From an uncultured Gammaproteobacteria bacterium (GTDB lineage: Bacteria > Pseudomonadota > Gammaproteobacteria > Pseudomonadales > Pseudohongiellaceae), in NCBI GenBank assembly GCA_903887045.1, contig CAISOD010000300.1, positions 1 to 32,796 on the forward strand: a DNA stretch of 32,796 bases, in the 5' to 3' direction. The notes beneath the pieces were generated by a model. The model was not told the origin of the DNA and searched no databases. It saw nothing but the letters and a program-made list of their open reading frames with translations. Position 1 is the first letter of the stretch. Every line of letters starts with the position of its first letter. Of this stretch, positions 8,209 to 19,611 are shown in pieces. Both the position numbers and the translations under genes were made by a program.

Positions 8209-8232
8209 GGTGCTGCTCCTTCGGCGGGAAAA

Positions 8233-9609
8233 TCAGGGTATTTTTGGCAATTTATGCGGCCGCTGCCAGCCGTCGAGATTGCTCTGGCGACCGCGAGCGA
8301 TAGCCAGTTGTTTTTCTGCCACATCCTTGGTGATCACAGAGCCCGCTCCTACGGTTGCACCGCTCGCAACTGTGACTGGTGCCACCAACGCTGTATTCGA
8401 TCCAATGAAAACGTTGTCGCCAATTATTGTCTTGAACTTGTTGACCCCATCATAGTTGCACGTAATGGTCCCAGCGCCGATGTTGACGTTCTGTCCCAAT
8501 ACGCTGTCGCCTACATAGCTGAGATGGTTCACCTTGCTGTGATAGCCGATCTTCGATTTCTTGATTTCGACAAAGTTGCCGATCTTTGCCTGATCACTCA
8601 GTTCAGTCCCGGGGCGGATACGTGCGAACGGGCCAACACTACAATGTTTTCCAATTACCGAATCCTCCAGCATCGAGTTGGCGGCGATCTCTGTGTCGTC
8701 ACCCACCTTGCAGTTTTTTAACACGCAGTTGGGGCCGATTTTCACATTGCTGCCCAGCTCAATACTGCCTTCCAGAATAACGTTGATATCGATTTCGACA
8801 TCGCGACCACACTGCACACTTCCGCGTATATCAAGACGCGCAGGATCGCGTAACGTAACGCCGGCTCGCATCAAGCGTGCAGCCGCAATCAGCTGATAGT
8901 GGCGCTCCAGTTCTGCAAGTTGTGCGCGGTCATTGATCCCGGCTGTTTCCTTTTCATCCACGCTGGGCGATGTGAGTACCCGGCAACCATCTGCAAGTGC
9001 CAGTGCCACCACGTCAGTAAGGTAATACTCCTTCTGTGTGTTGTTGCTCTGGATGCGCGGCAGCCATTGCTGCAGTCGCTTGACCGGTATTGCCATGATA
9101 CCGGTGTTGATTTCGTGGATCGCACGTTGGTCGGGTGTGGCATCTTTCTCTTCGACGATGCACTGGATGCTGCCGCCGCTATCGCGCACGATACGGCCGA
9201 GTCCGAATGGATTTTTCATTACACATGTGAGTACGGCCATCGTGTTGGCATCCGCTTGCAGCAGCAACGTGCGCAGCGTTGCCACTTGCACCAGCGGTAC
9301 ATCGCCGAACAGGATCAATGCAATGGCATCGTGCTCAAGCTGTGGCAACGCCTGGTGTACAGCATGTGCTGTGCCCAATTGTTGTTCCTGCACGACGCAA
9401 TTCACGTTCTGGTTGGCAATAGTTTGTTGTACCTCGTCTGCGCCGTGACCGATCACGAGTTGGATGGCTCTGTCGGTCAACTGGCGAGCGGTATCCAATA
9501 CATGCTGCAACAGGGGCTTTCCGGCAAGTTGATGCAACACTTTCGGTCGCGCAGAGTGCATTCGCGTGCCTTTGCCGGCTGCGAGTACAACTACGTTGAT
9601 ATTAACCAT
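8233..9609 (-). CDS. glmU: Bifunctional GlcN-1-P acetyltransferase / GlcNAc-1-P uridyltransferase
   Basis: GlmU makes UDP-GlcNAc from glucosamine 1-phosphate in two steps in the cytosol. The 458-residue length fits. The N-terminal pyrophosphorylase carries LAAGKGTRM at about 9-17 followed by RPKVLHQLAGKP, and GDVPLV later. From about residue 250 the chain shows the hexapeptide repeats of a left-handed beta helix (for example VKIGPNCVLKNCKVG and GQNVNIGAGTITCNYDG), which is the acetyltransferase half. The gene is separated from the atp operon by a hairpin terminator and a likely promoter of its own, and it leads a two-gene glmU-glmS unit. Confidence 0.98.
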   Translation of the reverse strand: MVNINVVVLAAGKGTRMHSARPKVLHQLAGKPLLQHVLDTARQLTDRAIQLVIGHGADEVQQTIANQNVNCVVQEQQLGTAHAVHQALPQLEHDAIALILFGDVPLVQVATLRTLLLQADANTMAVLTCVMKNPFGLGRIVRDSGGSIQCIVEEKDATPDQRAIHEINTGIMAIPVKRLQQWLPRIQSNNTQKEYYLTDVVALALADGCRVLTSPSVDEKETAGINDRAQLAELERHYQLIAAARLMRAGVTLRDPARLDIRGSVQCGRDVEIDINVILEGSIELGSNVKIGPNCVLKNCKVGDDTEIAANSMLEDSVIGKHCSVGPFARIRPGTELSDQAKIGNFVEIKKSKIGYHSKVNHLSYVGDSVLGQNVNIGAGTITCNYDGVNKFKTIIGDNVFIGSNTALVAPVTVASGATVGAGSVITKDVAEKQLAIARGRQSNLDGWQRPHKLPKIP

Positions 9610-9639
9610 GCGAACGAACCCTTGAGTTTTTACGCGGGT

Positions 9640-9669
9640 AGGATAGTGCCGCAGCTACACTGAGGGCAA
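9640..9669 (-). promoter_or_regulatory. Candidate glmU-glmS promoter
   Basis: On the minus strand TTGCCC (9669-9664) and TATCCT (9645-9640) are spaced by 18 bp, about 30 bp upstream of glmU ATG. The same TTGCCC-18 arrangement occurs at the atpI promoter. A perfect TTGACA lies at 9684-9679 but has only a poor -10 match at 17-18 bp. Confidence 0.45.
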
Positions 9670-9728
9670 CCGCACGCGTGTCAACGCTTTTTCGAGAACG
9701 TCGCATTTCGGCAGGAGGCGGAAATGCA

Positions 9729-9750
9729 AAAGGCGGCATAAGCCGCCTTT
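9729..9750 (-). terminator. Rho-independent terminator of the atp operon
   Basis: AAAGGCGGC and GCCGCCTTT form a 9-bp GC-rich stem with a 4-base loop, 20 bases after the atpC stop. Read on the minus strand the stem ends in CCGCCTTTTGC, giving a short U-run. Because the stem has A's on one side and T's on the other it could also stop transcription from the plus strand. It separates atp from glmU-glmS. Confidence 0.82.
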
Positions 9751-9769
9751 GCTTCAAACCGGAATTTCG

Positions 9770-10195
9770 TTACTGGCCCAGCTTCTTGCGCAACTGTTGT
9801 ATGGTGCGGATTTGGGCCGCCGCTTCTGCCAGCTGGGTAGCTGCGCGGGAATATTCGAACTCGGCATTACGATTGGCAATTGCCTCTTCGACGTCACGTT
9901 TCGCCTGTTCGGCAGCGACCTCATCCATATCGTCGGCGCGTATGGCAGTGTCGGCTAGAATGTTGACACCTCCCGGCTGAACCTCAACGTAACCACCGGA
10001 CACATAGAAGATCTGTTCCTGGCCATCCTGTGTGACAAGACGAACCGGACCTGGGCTCAAGGCAGACAACAGTGGTGCGTGACCAGGCAGTATGCCCATG
10101 TCGCCCAGCGAGCCGGTGCACACCAGCGACTCGATGCGACCGGAGAAAATCCGTGCCTCGGTGCTGGCGATATCGCAGTGCATAGTCATGGCCAT
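9770..10195 (-). CDS. atpC: ATP synthase F1 epsilon subunit
   Basis: The epsilon subunit is part of the rotor stalk and restrains ATP hydrolysis. The 141-residue chain has the N-terminal beta-sandwich (HCDIASTEARIFSG, GSLGDMGILPGHAPLLSAL, FYVSGGYVEVQPGGVNILAD) and a two-helix C-terminal part from about residue 90 (EVAAEQAKRDVEEAIANR). The start MAMTMHCDI fits pseudomonad homologues; Met4 at 10186 is an alternative. The ribosome-binding site is weak. The 67-bp spacer from atpD contains a 12-bp tandem repeat. It is the last gene of the atp operon, before a hairpin terminator. Confidence 0.97.
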   Translation of the reverse strand: MAMTMHCDIASTEARIFSGRIESLVCTGSLGDMGILPGHAPLLSALSPGPVRLVTQDGQEQIFYVSGGYVEVQPGGVNILADTAIRADDMDEVAAEQAKRDVEEAIANRNAEFEYSRAATQLAEAAAQIRTIQQLRKKLGQ

Positions 10196-10207
10196 GGCCG
10201 TTTACCT

Positions 10208-10243
10208 GTCGTTGGGTCGGTCGTTAGGTCGGTCGTTGCGTCT
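10208..10243. repeat. Three 12-bp tandem units in the atpD-atpC spacer
   Basis: GTCGTTGGGTCG (10208-10219), GTCGTTAGGTCG (10220-10231) and GTCGTTGCGTCT (10232-10243) stand head to tail. The second differs from the first by one base and the third by two. They fill most of the 67-bp spacer. Confidence 0.8.
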
Positions 10244-10262
10244 GTCAGAGTGTTTTTGCTGC

Positions 10263-11729
<1,467 letters not shown>

Positions 11730-11758
11730 TCAAATATGCTTTAGCTGAATAATCCGGC

Positions 11759-12619
11759 CTAAACGGCCGCCGCGCCGCTGACGATTTCCGACAGCTCCTG
11801 CGTGATCGCCGCCTGGCGTGCCTTGTTATAGACCAGCTGCAGTTCGTGAATGATGTCGCCTGCGTTGTCGGTCGCGTTCTTCATGGCAATCATGCGCGCA
11901 GCCTGTTCGCAGGCGTTGTTCTCGACTACTCCCTGGTACACCAAAGATTCGATGTAGCGGGTGAGCAACCCATCAAGCAACTCTTTTGGAGCGGGTTCGT
12001 AGATATAGTCCCAGTGGTGTTTCAGGTCCTTTTCGTCTGACGGTAGCAAAGGCAACAACTGTTGCACTGTTGGCTTCTGCGTCATCGTGTTGACGAATTC
12101 GTTGCTTACCAGGAATAGTCGATCAATTTTTTGTGTGTTGTAGGCATCAATCATTACTTTGACTGCGCCAATCACATCAGCAACCGTTGGCTTCTCTCCG
12201 ATGTTGCGTACGGAGGCCACTACATTGCCGCCGTAGTTATTGAAGAAAGAAGCTGCTTTGGCGCCAATCGAACAGATGTCTGCGCCGGCGCCCTGCTCGT
12301 GCCACGACTTCATTGCGTTGATAGTGGCCTTGAACAAGTTGATGTTCAAACCGCCACACAAACCGCGGTCACTGGAGACAACGATAAAGCCAACACGTTT
12401 GGCTGGTCGCTCCTGCATGTACTCGTGCTTGTATTCCGGGTTGGCATTGGCGATATGACTCACAACATTACGAATGTTGGTCGCATACGGTTTGCCGAGC
12501 TGCATGGCATCCTGCGCTTTGCGCATTTTGCTGGCAGCCACCATTTCCATGGCGCTGGTGATCTTTTGAGTATTTTTAATACTCTTGATCTGGTTGCGAA
12601 TTTCTTTGCCGACAGCCAT
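11759..12619 (-). CDS. atpG: ATP synthase F1 gamma subunit
   Basis: Gamma is the rotating central shaft that couples proton flow to catalysis. The chain is 286 residues from ATG 12619, where [19 protein letters not shown] is the family N-terminal helix. An in-frame extension upstream reaches into atpA and is not supported. Conserved parts include [35 protein letters not shown], and the C-terminal helix ending [21 protein letters not shown]. It begins 7 nt after the atpA stop, so translation is probably coupled. The ribosome-binding site is weak. Confidence 0.98.
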   Translation of the reverse strand: MAVGKEIRNQIKSIKNTQKITSAMEMVAASKMRKAQDAMQLGKPYATNIRNVVSHIANANPEYKHEYMQERPAKRVGFIVVSSDRGLCGGLNINLFKATINAMKSWHEQGAGADICSIGAKAASFFNNYGGNVVASVRNIGEKPTVADVIGAVKVMIDAYNTQKIDRLFLVSNEFVNTMTQKPTVQQLLPLLPSDEKDLKHHWDYIYEPAPKELLDGLLTRYIESLVYQGVVENNACEQAARMIAMKNATDNAGDIIHELQLVYNKARQAAITQELSEIVSGAAAV

Positions 12620-12626
12620 GGCTGTG

Positions 12627-14171
12627 TTACCAGGTCTGGGTGGAAACGAAGCTTTCGAGAGCAGCTTTGAACGAAGCGGCTGTCGCATCTGTGTAATCGC
12701 CGGTCTTGTTGATTTCCTTCATCAACGCAGCTTGGCTGCTGTTCATGTAGGACAGCAGCGAAGATTCGAAATCGGCGATTTTGTTGAGCGGCACTTTCTT
12801 CAGGTAGCCTTCGTTGGCGGCGTAGATCACCACGGCCATTTCGGCTACTGACTGGGGCGAGTACTGCTTCTGCTTCATCAGTTCGGTAACGCGCTGGCCG
12901 TGTTCGAGCTGGGCACGGGTTGCATCGTCAAGATCGGAAGCGAACTGGGCGAATGCTGCAAGTTCACGGTACTGGGCAAGTGCGAGACGGATACCACCAC
13001 CGAGTTTGCGGATGATCTTGGTTTGGGCAGCACCACCGACTCGCGATACCGACAGACCTGCGTTCATGGCCGGACGGATGCCGGAGTTGAACAAGCTGGT
13101 CTCAAGGAAGATCTGGCCGTCGGTGATCGAGATTACGTTGGTTGGTACGAAGGCTGATACGTCACCCGCCTGGGTTTCGATAACCGGTAGTGCAGTCAAC
13201 GATCCGGTTTGGCCTTTGACGGCGCCATTGGTGAACTTTTCTACGTAATCCGGATTTACACGGGCGGCTCGCTCAAGCAGGCGGCTGTGCAGGTAGAACA
13301 CGTCGCCTGGATACGCTTCGCGGCCTGGAGGACGACGCAGCAGCAGCGAGATCTGGCGGTAGGCCCAAGCCTGTTTGGTCAAATCGTCATAAATGATCAA
13401 CGCGTCCTGACCGCGGTCGCGGTAGTACTCGCCCATCGTGCAACCGCTGTACGGCGCAAGGAACTGCATGGCAGCTGGATCGGACGCGCCGGCTGCAACA
13501 ACGATGGTGTGTTCCATCGCGCCATGTTCTTCCAGTTTGCGCACCACCGCAGCGATCGACGACTGCTTCTGGCCGATGGCAACGTAGATACATTTTACGC
13601 CGGTGCCCTTCTGGTTGATGATCGCGTCAACGGCGATTGCGGTTTTGCCGACCTGACGGTCGCCGATGATCAGTTCGCGCTGGCCGCGACCGATTGGTAC
13701 CATCGCGTCGAGAGCCTTCAGACCAGTCTGAAGTGGTTGCGATACACCCTGGCGGGCAATTACACCGGGGGCTACTTTTTCAACGGCGTCAGTCAGTTTG
13801 GTGTTGATCGGGCCTTTGCCATCAATCGGATTACCGAGAGCGTCAACTACACGGCCTTCCAGTTCCGGGCCTACCGGCACCTCAAGAATGCGCTTGGTGC
13901 AGCGGCAAGTCTGGCCTTCGGCTAGTTTGTTGTAGTCGCCCAATACAACGGCGCCCACCGAGTCACGCTCAAGGTTCAGCGCCATACCATAGAGGCCGCC
14001 CTCGAATTCAATCATCTCGCCGTACATAACGTCGGCAAGGCCGTGAATACGAATGATACCGTCAGATACGCTGACAATGGTGCCTTCGTTCTGGGCCTGT
14101 GCAGTTACATCCAGCTTTTCGATCCGCTGTTTGATGATGTCGCTGATTTCGGATGGATTCAGTTGCTGCAT
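12627..14171 (-). CDS. atpA: ATP synthase F1 alpha subunit
   Basis: Alpha forms the hexamer with beta and carries the non-catalytic nucleotide sites. The 514-residue chain starts [20 protein letters not shown]. Walker A GDRQVGKT is at 170-177, and the arginine-finger region reads [14 protein letters not shown]. The N-terminal beta barrel ([16 protein letters not shown]) and C-terminal helical domain are complete. The 79-bp spacer from atpH holds no recognisable element apart from two TCGAAT copies. Confidence 0.99.
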   Translation of the reverse strand: MQQLNPSEISDIIKQRIEKLDVTAQAQNEGTIVSVSDGIIRIHGLADVMYGEMIEFEGGLYGMALNLERDSVGAVVLGDYNKLAEGQTCRCTKRILEVPVGPELEGRVVDALGNPIDGKGPINTKLTDAVEKVAPGVIARQGVSQPLQTGLKALDAMVPIGRGQRELIIGDRQVGKTAIAVDAIINQKGTGVKCIYVAIGQKQSSIAAVVRKLEEHGAMEHTIVVAAGASDPAAMQFLAPYSGCTMGEYYRDRGQDALIIYDDLTKQAWAYRQISLLLRRPPGREAYPGDVFYLHSRLLERAARVNPDYVEKFTNGAVKGQTGSLTALPVIETQAGDVSAFVPTNVISITDGQIFLETSLFNSGIRPAMNAGLSVSRVGGAAQTKIIRKLGGGIRLALAQYRELAAFAQFASDLDDATRAQLEHGQRVTELMKQKQYSPQSVAEMAVVIYAANEGYLKKVPLNKIADFESSLLSYMNSSQAALMKEINKTGDYTDATAASFKAALESFVSTQTW

Positions 14172-14250
14172 GCTCTGGTCCTCAACTTAATTCCTGGATA
14201 CTTTCTATGTGGGTCGAATGTAAATGGATCGAATCGGTATTGGTTGCTAT

Positions 14251-14787
14251 TCAGGCCGACATTACTTCGGCGAGCTTCTTCAGACGACCGCTTATCGAGC
14301 TGTCGATCACTGTGTCGCCAGTGCGCACTATAACGCCGCCGATCAAGCTGCTATCTACACGGGTGGAAAGCTTTACTTCGCGCTGCAGTTTATTTTTGAG
14401 CAAAGCGCTCAACTGCTGCTCGGCAGCGGCGTCCATCGGGAAGGCGGTCACAACATCTACATCTACCGTGCGCTCACGCTCTGCTTTGAACTGTTCAAAC
14501 AAATCAACGATGTCCGTCAGCAGACCGAGTCTTTTGTTGGCGGCCAACACCAGGACAAAGTTCTGTACCGTGGTATCAATTTCGTTGCCACACAGGTCAA
14601 TCAGGGTCCGGGCTTGTTCACCGGCGTTGCGTGACGGATCAGACAGGAAGCCGGCAACTCGCGTCTGCCGAGCGACGGCGGCCAGCACTGCCAGACCCTT
14701 CGACCAGGCAGCAAGCTGTCCGCCGGCTTCAGCATTACTGAAAGCAGCCTTTGCGTAGGGGCGAGCCAGGGTGGTGAGTTGTGCCAT
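14251..14787 (-). CDS. atpH: ATP synthase F1 delta subunit
   Basis: Delta sits on top of F1 and joins it to the b-subunit peripheral stalk. The 178-residue length is typical. The N-terminal helical domain begins LTTLARPYAKAAFSNAEAGGQ, and the C-terminal part has VKLSTRVDSSLIGGVIVRTGDTVIDSSISGRLKKL, a strong family signature. It starts 30 nt after atpF and belongs to the same transcript. Confidence 0.97.
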   Translation of the reverse strand: MAQLTTLARPYAKAAFSNAEAGGQLAAWSKGLAVLAAVARQTRVAGFLSDPSRNAGEQARTLIDLCGNEIDTTVQNFVLVLAANKRLGLLTDIVDLFEQFKAERERTVDVDVVTAFPMDAAAEQQLSALLKNKLQREVKLSTRVDSSLIGGVIVRTGDTVIDSSISGRLKKLAEVMSA

Positions 14788-14817
14788 TGCCGGGTTTCCT
14801 CGTCTGCTTATGGCTGG

Positions 14818-15288
14818 TTACAGGCTGGCAGCCAACTTGTTCAGCAGCTCACCGTGGGCTTTGGCATCCACTGAACTCTGCAGGATTTTCTCGGCACCGG
14901 CCACAGCCAACACTGCAACCTGCTGACGCAAATGTTCGCGCGCTTGGCTGACCTGCTGTTCAATCTCAGCCTGGGCACCCGCTTTGATACGCAGACCTTC
15001 TTCGCGAGCCTTGTCCTTCGCTTCGTCAACGATCTGGTTGGCGCGCTTGTTGGCCTGATCAATGATTCCGGCGGCGTTGGTCTTGGCATCGCGCAACATT
15101 TCGGTTGCACGATCCTGCGCCAGCTCCAGATCCTTGCCGGCGCGCGTGGCAGCCTCCAGACCATCAGCAATTTTCTTCTGACGATCAGCCAACGCTTTCA
15201 CGATTGGCGGCCAGACGTAGGCACTGCAAAACCACGCAAACAGGAAGAATGCGATGATTTGACCAATGATGGTTGCATTCAGATTCAT
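14818..15288 (-). CDS. atpF: ATP synthase Fo b subunit
   Basis: The b subunit dimer is the peripheral stalk of Fo. The 156-residue chain has one membrane segment at about 5-25 (ATIIGQIIAFFLFAWFCSAYVWPP), followed by a long charged, Ala-rich coiled-coil helix (LADRQKKIADGLEAA onward) to the C terminus, as expected. GAGGTG precedes ATG 15288. A 103-bp spacer with a strong hairpin separates it from atpE. Confidence 0.97.
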   Translation of the reverse strand: MNLNATIIGQIIAFFLFAWFCSAYVWPPIVKALADRQKKIADGLEAATRAGKDLELAQDRATEMLRDAKTNAAGIIDQANKRANQIVDEAKDKAREEGLRIKAGAQAEIEQQVSQAREHLRQQVAVLAVAGAEKILQSSVDAKAHGELLNKLAASL

Positions 15289-15352
15289 GACTTTTCCACC
15301 TCAGGGTTACAGCGGCTCGCAGGCACACTGCAACTTCAAACAGCTTTTCCTT

Positions 15353-15376
15353 TCGCAAGCCAAATCGGGCTTGCGA
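15353..15376 (-). other. 9-bp stem-loop just downstream of atpE
   Basis: TCGCAAGCC (15353-15361) and GGCTTGCGA (15368-15376) pair perfectly around a 6-base loop, starting 15 bases after the atpE stop in the 103-bp atpE-atpF spacer. On the minus strand it is followed by AAAGGAAAAG rather than U's. It therefore looks like an intercistronic RNA stem rather than a terminator. Confidence 0.6.
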
Positions 15377-15391
15377 TGGGTTTCCCGACGC

Positions 15392-16592
<1,201 letters not shown>

Positions 16593-16615
16593 TTACACCA
16601 GTAATCGTTATCGGT

Positions 16616-16990
16616 TCAAACAGGGTTGCGGCTTGCCAGTCGGGACGTAATCACCATACCAGCCACCTGCACCACTACAAATCCACTCAATACGGCCAGT
16701 GGGCTCAAAGGCCTCACCAAGGCAAACACCAAGGCGAAGCCGACCACCATCTGGACCAGCTTCACTGCTTCGCCGACGAAGGCATTCCGGACTACCCGCT
16801 CCATGGCGCGGGCTCCGCTTAAACGGAAATATCGCATCATGAACCAGATGCCCGGGAACAGGGAGATCAGACCTCCCAGTGCAACCGAGTATCCGGCCAA
16901 CACGCCCAAAGCTGCTGCGGTCAGCACAACCGAGGCCAGCCAGATCAGGCTTTGGCACGCAATTGCTCTGTTAATCGGGAATTTATGCAT
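16616..16990 (-). CDS. atpI: ATP synthase accessory protein I
   Basis: AtpI is a small membrane protein that helps assemble the c ring. The 124-residue chain from ATG 16990 shows four hydrophobic segments: about 10-30 (SLIWLASVVLTAAALGVLAG), 33-50 (ALGGLISLFPGIWFMMRYF), 70-92 and 95-115. The PGIWFMMRYFR and VGEAVKLVQMVVGFALVF stretches are typical of the family. A longer frame begins at 17104 but passes through the promoter, so the internal ATG is preferred. It is the first gene of the atp operon. Confidence 0.9.
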   Translation of the reverse strand: MHKFPINRAIACQSLIWLASVVLTAAALGVLAGYSVALGGLISLFPGIWFMMRYFRLSGARAMERVVRNAFVGEAVKLVQMVVGFALVFALVRPLSPLAVLSGFVVVQVAGMVITSRLASRNPV

Positions 16991-17032
16991 GGCCTTGATG
17001 CGTGGCCAACCGGCCCCTATCGAAGGCGGCGC

Positions 17033-17062
17033 ATTATAGGGGGATGCCAATTGGGCGGGCAA
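17033..17062 (-). promoter_or_regulatory. atp operon promoter
   Basis: On the minus strand TTGCCC (17062-17057) and a perfect TATAAT (17038-17033) are 18 bp apart. Transcription should start near 17026, giving a leader of about 35 nt to the atpI ATG. The sequence after the -10 is GC-rich (GCGCCGCC), as in growth-rate-controlled promoters. Confidence 0.7.
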
Positions 17063-17121
17063 CACAAATGTGCCTGATTTTTGGGCGGAATTTGACCTGG
17101 TCACCTGTGTCGGTGCGCAGG

Positions 17122-18039
17122 CTAGCGGATGCGTGCAAGGATGCCATCAAGCTGGTCGAGCGATCCGTATTTCAGCACAAGCCGTCCTTTTCCATTCGCT
17201 GCGTGCTCAACCACCACCTCGGTTCCCAACTTTTCTGCCAACTCATCCTGCAGCGCCTTGATGTCAGGGTCTTGCTTGTTGTCCGGCCGGCCTGCCGGCT
17301 TTTTGCCGCTTTGCAGCGAGCGGACCAGCGCCTCGGTTTGACGCACAGACAAGCTTTTGGCGATGACAGCGCGGGCAGCCGTCACCTGCTGCGGCCCGTC
17401 CAGTGCCAGTAGGCAGCGGGCGTGGCCCATTTCGAGGTCGCCGTGTTCGAGGAAGGTTCTGACTTCAGGTTGCAGATTCATCAACCTGAGCAAGTTGGCT
17501 ACTGCAGCGCGCGACTTGCCCACAGCGTCCGCCACCTCTTGTTGCGTCAACGCGAACTCGTCCTGCAGGCGTTTCAATGCAATGGATTCCTCCATCGGGT
17601 TGAGGTTTTCACGCTGGATGTTTTCAATCAGGGCCATGGCGATAGCTGCGTTGTCGGGCACTTCGCGAATCAATGCCGGAATCTTGTCGAGGCCCGCCAG
17701 CTGGGCTGCGCGCCAGCGGCGCTCACCAGCAATAATTTCGAATTTGTTGGTGCCGATAGGTCGTACGACGATAGGCTGCATCAGACCTTGCTGCTTGATC
17801 GAGGCTGCCAGCTCTTCCAGCGTTTCGATGCGGATGTCCAGCCGTGGCTGGTATTTCCCTGGTTGGATGAATTCCACCGGTAGCTGACGCAATGACCCAT
17901 CTGTAGGTGGTGCTTCGAGAGCTGGCGCCGAAGATGCTGCAGGAGCGGCTACTTCAGCCGGCGGTTGTGGTTTACCGGTTTTGACGCCTCCCAACAATGC
18001 GTCCAATCCCCTGCCCAGTCCGAGTTTCTTTGTGGCCAT
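17122..18039 (-). CDS. parB: Chromosome-partitioning protein ParB
   Basis: ParB binds parS, spreads along DNA as a CTP-dependent clamp and loads condensin. The 305-residue protein starts at ATG 18039 (MATKKLGLGRGLDALLGG, the ParA-interacting N-terminal motif), with CGAGG 6 nt upstream. A Pro/Ala-rich linker (about 20-50) follows. The CTPase motif GERRWRA is at 105-111, ENIQR at 139-143, a helix-turn-helix at about 164-186 (TQQEVADAVGKSRAAVANLL), and a C-terminal dimerisation domain ends GSLDQLDGILARIR. Its start is 10 nt after the parA stop. Two matching parS sites lie in recF, about 11-12 kb away. Confidence 0.98.
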   Translation of the reverse strand: MATKKLGLGRGLDALLGGVKTGKPQPPAEVAAPAASSAPALEAPPTDGSLRQLPVEFIQPGKYQPRLDIRIETLEELAASIKQQGLMQPIVVRPIGTNKFEIIAGERRWRAAQLAGLDKIPALIREVPDNAAIAMALIENIQRENLNPMEESIALKRLQDEFALTQQEVADAVGKSRAAVANLLRLMNLQPEVRTFLEHGDLEMGHARCLLALDGPQQVTAARAVIAKSLSVRQTEALVRSLQSGKKPAGRPDNKQDPDIKALQDELAEKLGTEVVVEHAANGKGRLVLKYGSLDQLDGILARIR

Positions 18040-18049
18040 TGTTGCCTCG

Positions 18050-18853
18050 TTATGGTTCCTGGGTTTCTGCCGGGGGGGCGGTATCGGTTTCAGAGCCGCG
18101 CCGCAACAGCTCGCCTGCAAGCGCCAGATAGGCTTGGGCTCCACTGGATGCTTTGTCATAGGCAATCACCGGCAGACCATGACTTGGTGCCTCGGCCAGA
18201 CGGATATTCCGCGGAATCACGGTCCGATACAGCACATCATTGAAGTGTTGTTTCAGCTGCTCGGAAACCTGCTGAGTCAGATTGTTGCGTGGATCAAACA
18301 TCGTGCGGACGATGCCCTCAATCACAAGTGCGGGGTTGAGCGACTGCTGGATAGCCGCAATCGTGTTGGACAGCGCCGACAACCCTTCAAGCGCATAGTA
18401 TTCGCATTGCATGGGTATCAGGACCGCATCTGCTGCCACCAACGCGTTCAGCGTCAGCATGTTCAGTGAAGGCGGGCAATCAATCAGTACGAAATCGTAG
18501 TTATCTGTGACAGCTATAAGAGCCGTTCGCAAGCGCTGTTCTTTATTTTCCATTTCCAGCAGCTCAACTTCGGCGGCAGTGAGATCAGCATTGGAGGGCA
18601 GCAGTGCGTAGCCGGCATCGGCCGCTCGCGTGACTGCACCTGCCAGGTGGCTTTTGCCGGTGAGTACATCATAGGTTCCGAGTACGATGCTGTTCTTGTC
18701 GATCCCGCTGCCCATGGTGGCATTCCCCTGCGGATCCAAATCTACCAGCAGCACCCGGCGCTGCATGCGTGACAGGGAAGCCGCGAGGTTGATGGCGGTG
18801 GTGGTTTTTCCCACTCCACCCTTCTGGTTGGCGATAGCAATGATCTTGGCCAC
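18050..18853 (-). CDS. parA: Chromosome-partitioning ATPase ParA
   Basis: ParA is a deviant-Walker ATPase that binds DNA nonspecifically and moves ParB-parS complexes. The 267-residue chain opens with KIIAIANQKGGVGKTTTAIN; the signature Lys lies at 11 and the P-loop at about 11-18. VLLVDLDPQGNATMG and FVLIDCPPSLNMLTLNAL are the other two nucleotide-site motifs. The start codon is GTG 18853, with AGGA 7 nt before it. It lies 79 bp after rsmG and just before parB. The short N terminus without an HTH is the chromosomal type. Confidence 0.98.
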   Translation of the reverse strand: MAKIIAIANQKGGVGKTTTAINLAASLSRMQRRVLLVDLDPQGNATMGSGIDKNSIVLGTYDVLTGKSHLAGAVTRAADAGYALLPSNADLTAAEVELLEMENKEQRLRTALIAVTDNYDFVLIDCPPSLNMLTLNALVAADAVLIPMQCEYYALEGLSALSNTIAAIQQSLNPALVIEGIVRTMFDPRNNLTQQVSEQLKQHFNDVLYRTVIPRNIRLAEAPSHGLPVIAYDKASSGAQAYLALAGELLRRGSETDTAPPAETQEP

Positions 18854-18932
18854 TTGTGCTTCCTACTTCCCGTTCCTGTTTATTGTGTGTCTGCGTTGTA
18901 TGTCTGACTTGTGAGGTTCAGATGTACGGTTG

Positions 18933-19592
18933 TTACTGTGTCATATCCTGGTTTCCGCTCCGCCGGATATCCAGTAGATGCCGAGATACCGTCGTGTAGG
19001 GGACATGCAGAGGATGACTGGCAAACAGTGTGAATCCTGGAGGCAAGTCAGCTATTTCGGCCACAGGGTACTGTCCTTTCATCGCGAGCAGGCGGCCATT
19101 GTCTGCAAGCAGATGTTGGCTACTCTCAATGAAATTGCGCAAAGAGGCAAAAGCTCGGCTGGTGACGATAGCAACTTGCGCAGGTATTGCATAGCCTTCG
19201 GCTCGGGCATGCACAGCATGCACATTGCACAACCCCAGTGCTGTCGCAGCCTGGAACAGGAATCGGGTTTTCTTGCTGTTGCTGTCGATCAGGAACAACT
19301 CAGCTTCAGGTTTGCAGATAGCCAGCACCATACCTGGCAAGCCGGCTCCTGTACCTATATCCGCTATGGTGTTGGCTGTGAAGAATGGCAGTACAGCAAG
19401 CGAATCAATGACGTGAAGCACCAGCATCTCGTCCAGCTTCTGCAGGCCGCTGAGGTTATATGCCTTGTTCCACTTGTACAGTAGGGAGAGATACTGCAGC
19501 AGCTGTTGCTGTTGGTCTGCTGTTATGACCAAGCCAAGTTCAGTAATCGCGGCAGCGAGCTTTTCCACCAGTTCCAGGCTGATCTCAGTCAT
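18933..19592 (-). CDS. rsmG: 16S rRNA (guanine-N7)-methyltransferase RsmG
   Basis: RsmG methylates G527 of 16S rRNA using SAM (formerly gidB). The 219-residue chain has LYKWNKAYNLSGL at about 38-50, HVIDSL, and the SAM-binding loop DIGTGAGLPG at 78-87, then LIDSNSKKTRFL and VTSRAFASL. All are family signatures. It starts 19 nt after the mnmG stop and is likely cotranscribed with it, as gidA-gidB in many bacteria. Confidence 0.97.
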   Translation of the reverse strand: MTEISLELVEKLAAAITELGLVITADQQQQLLQYLSLLYKWNKAYNLSGLQKLDEMLVLHVIDSLAVLPFFTANTIADIGTGAGLPGMVLAICKPEAELFLIDSNSKKTRFLFQAATALGLCNVHAVHARAEGYAIPAQVAIVTSRAFASLRNFIESSQHLLADNGRLLAMKGQYPVAEIADLPPGFTLFASHPLHVPYTTVSRHLLDIRRSGNQDMTQ

Positions 19593-19611
19593 GCAGCTTC
19601 AACCTTTGACT

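Noticed and set aside
19468-19484. TGTTCCAC half-site in rsmG (and a similar one near 24945 in yidC)
   Set aside because: Only the left half matches; the right halves are unrelated.
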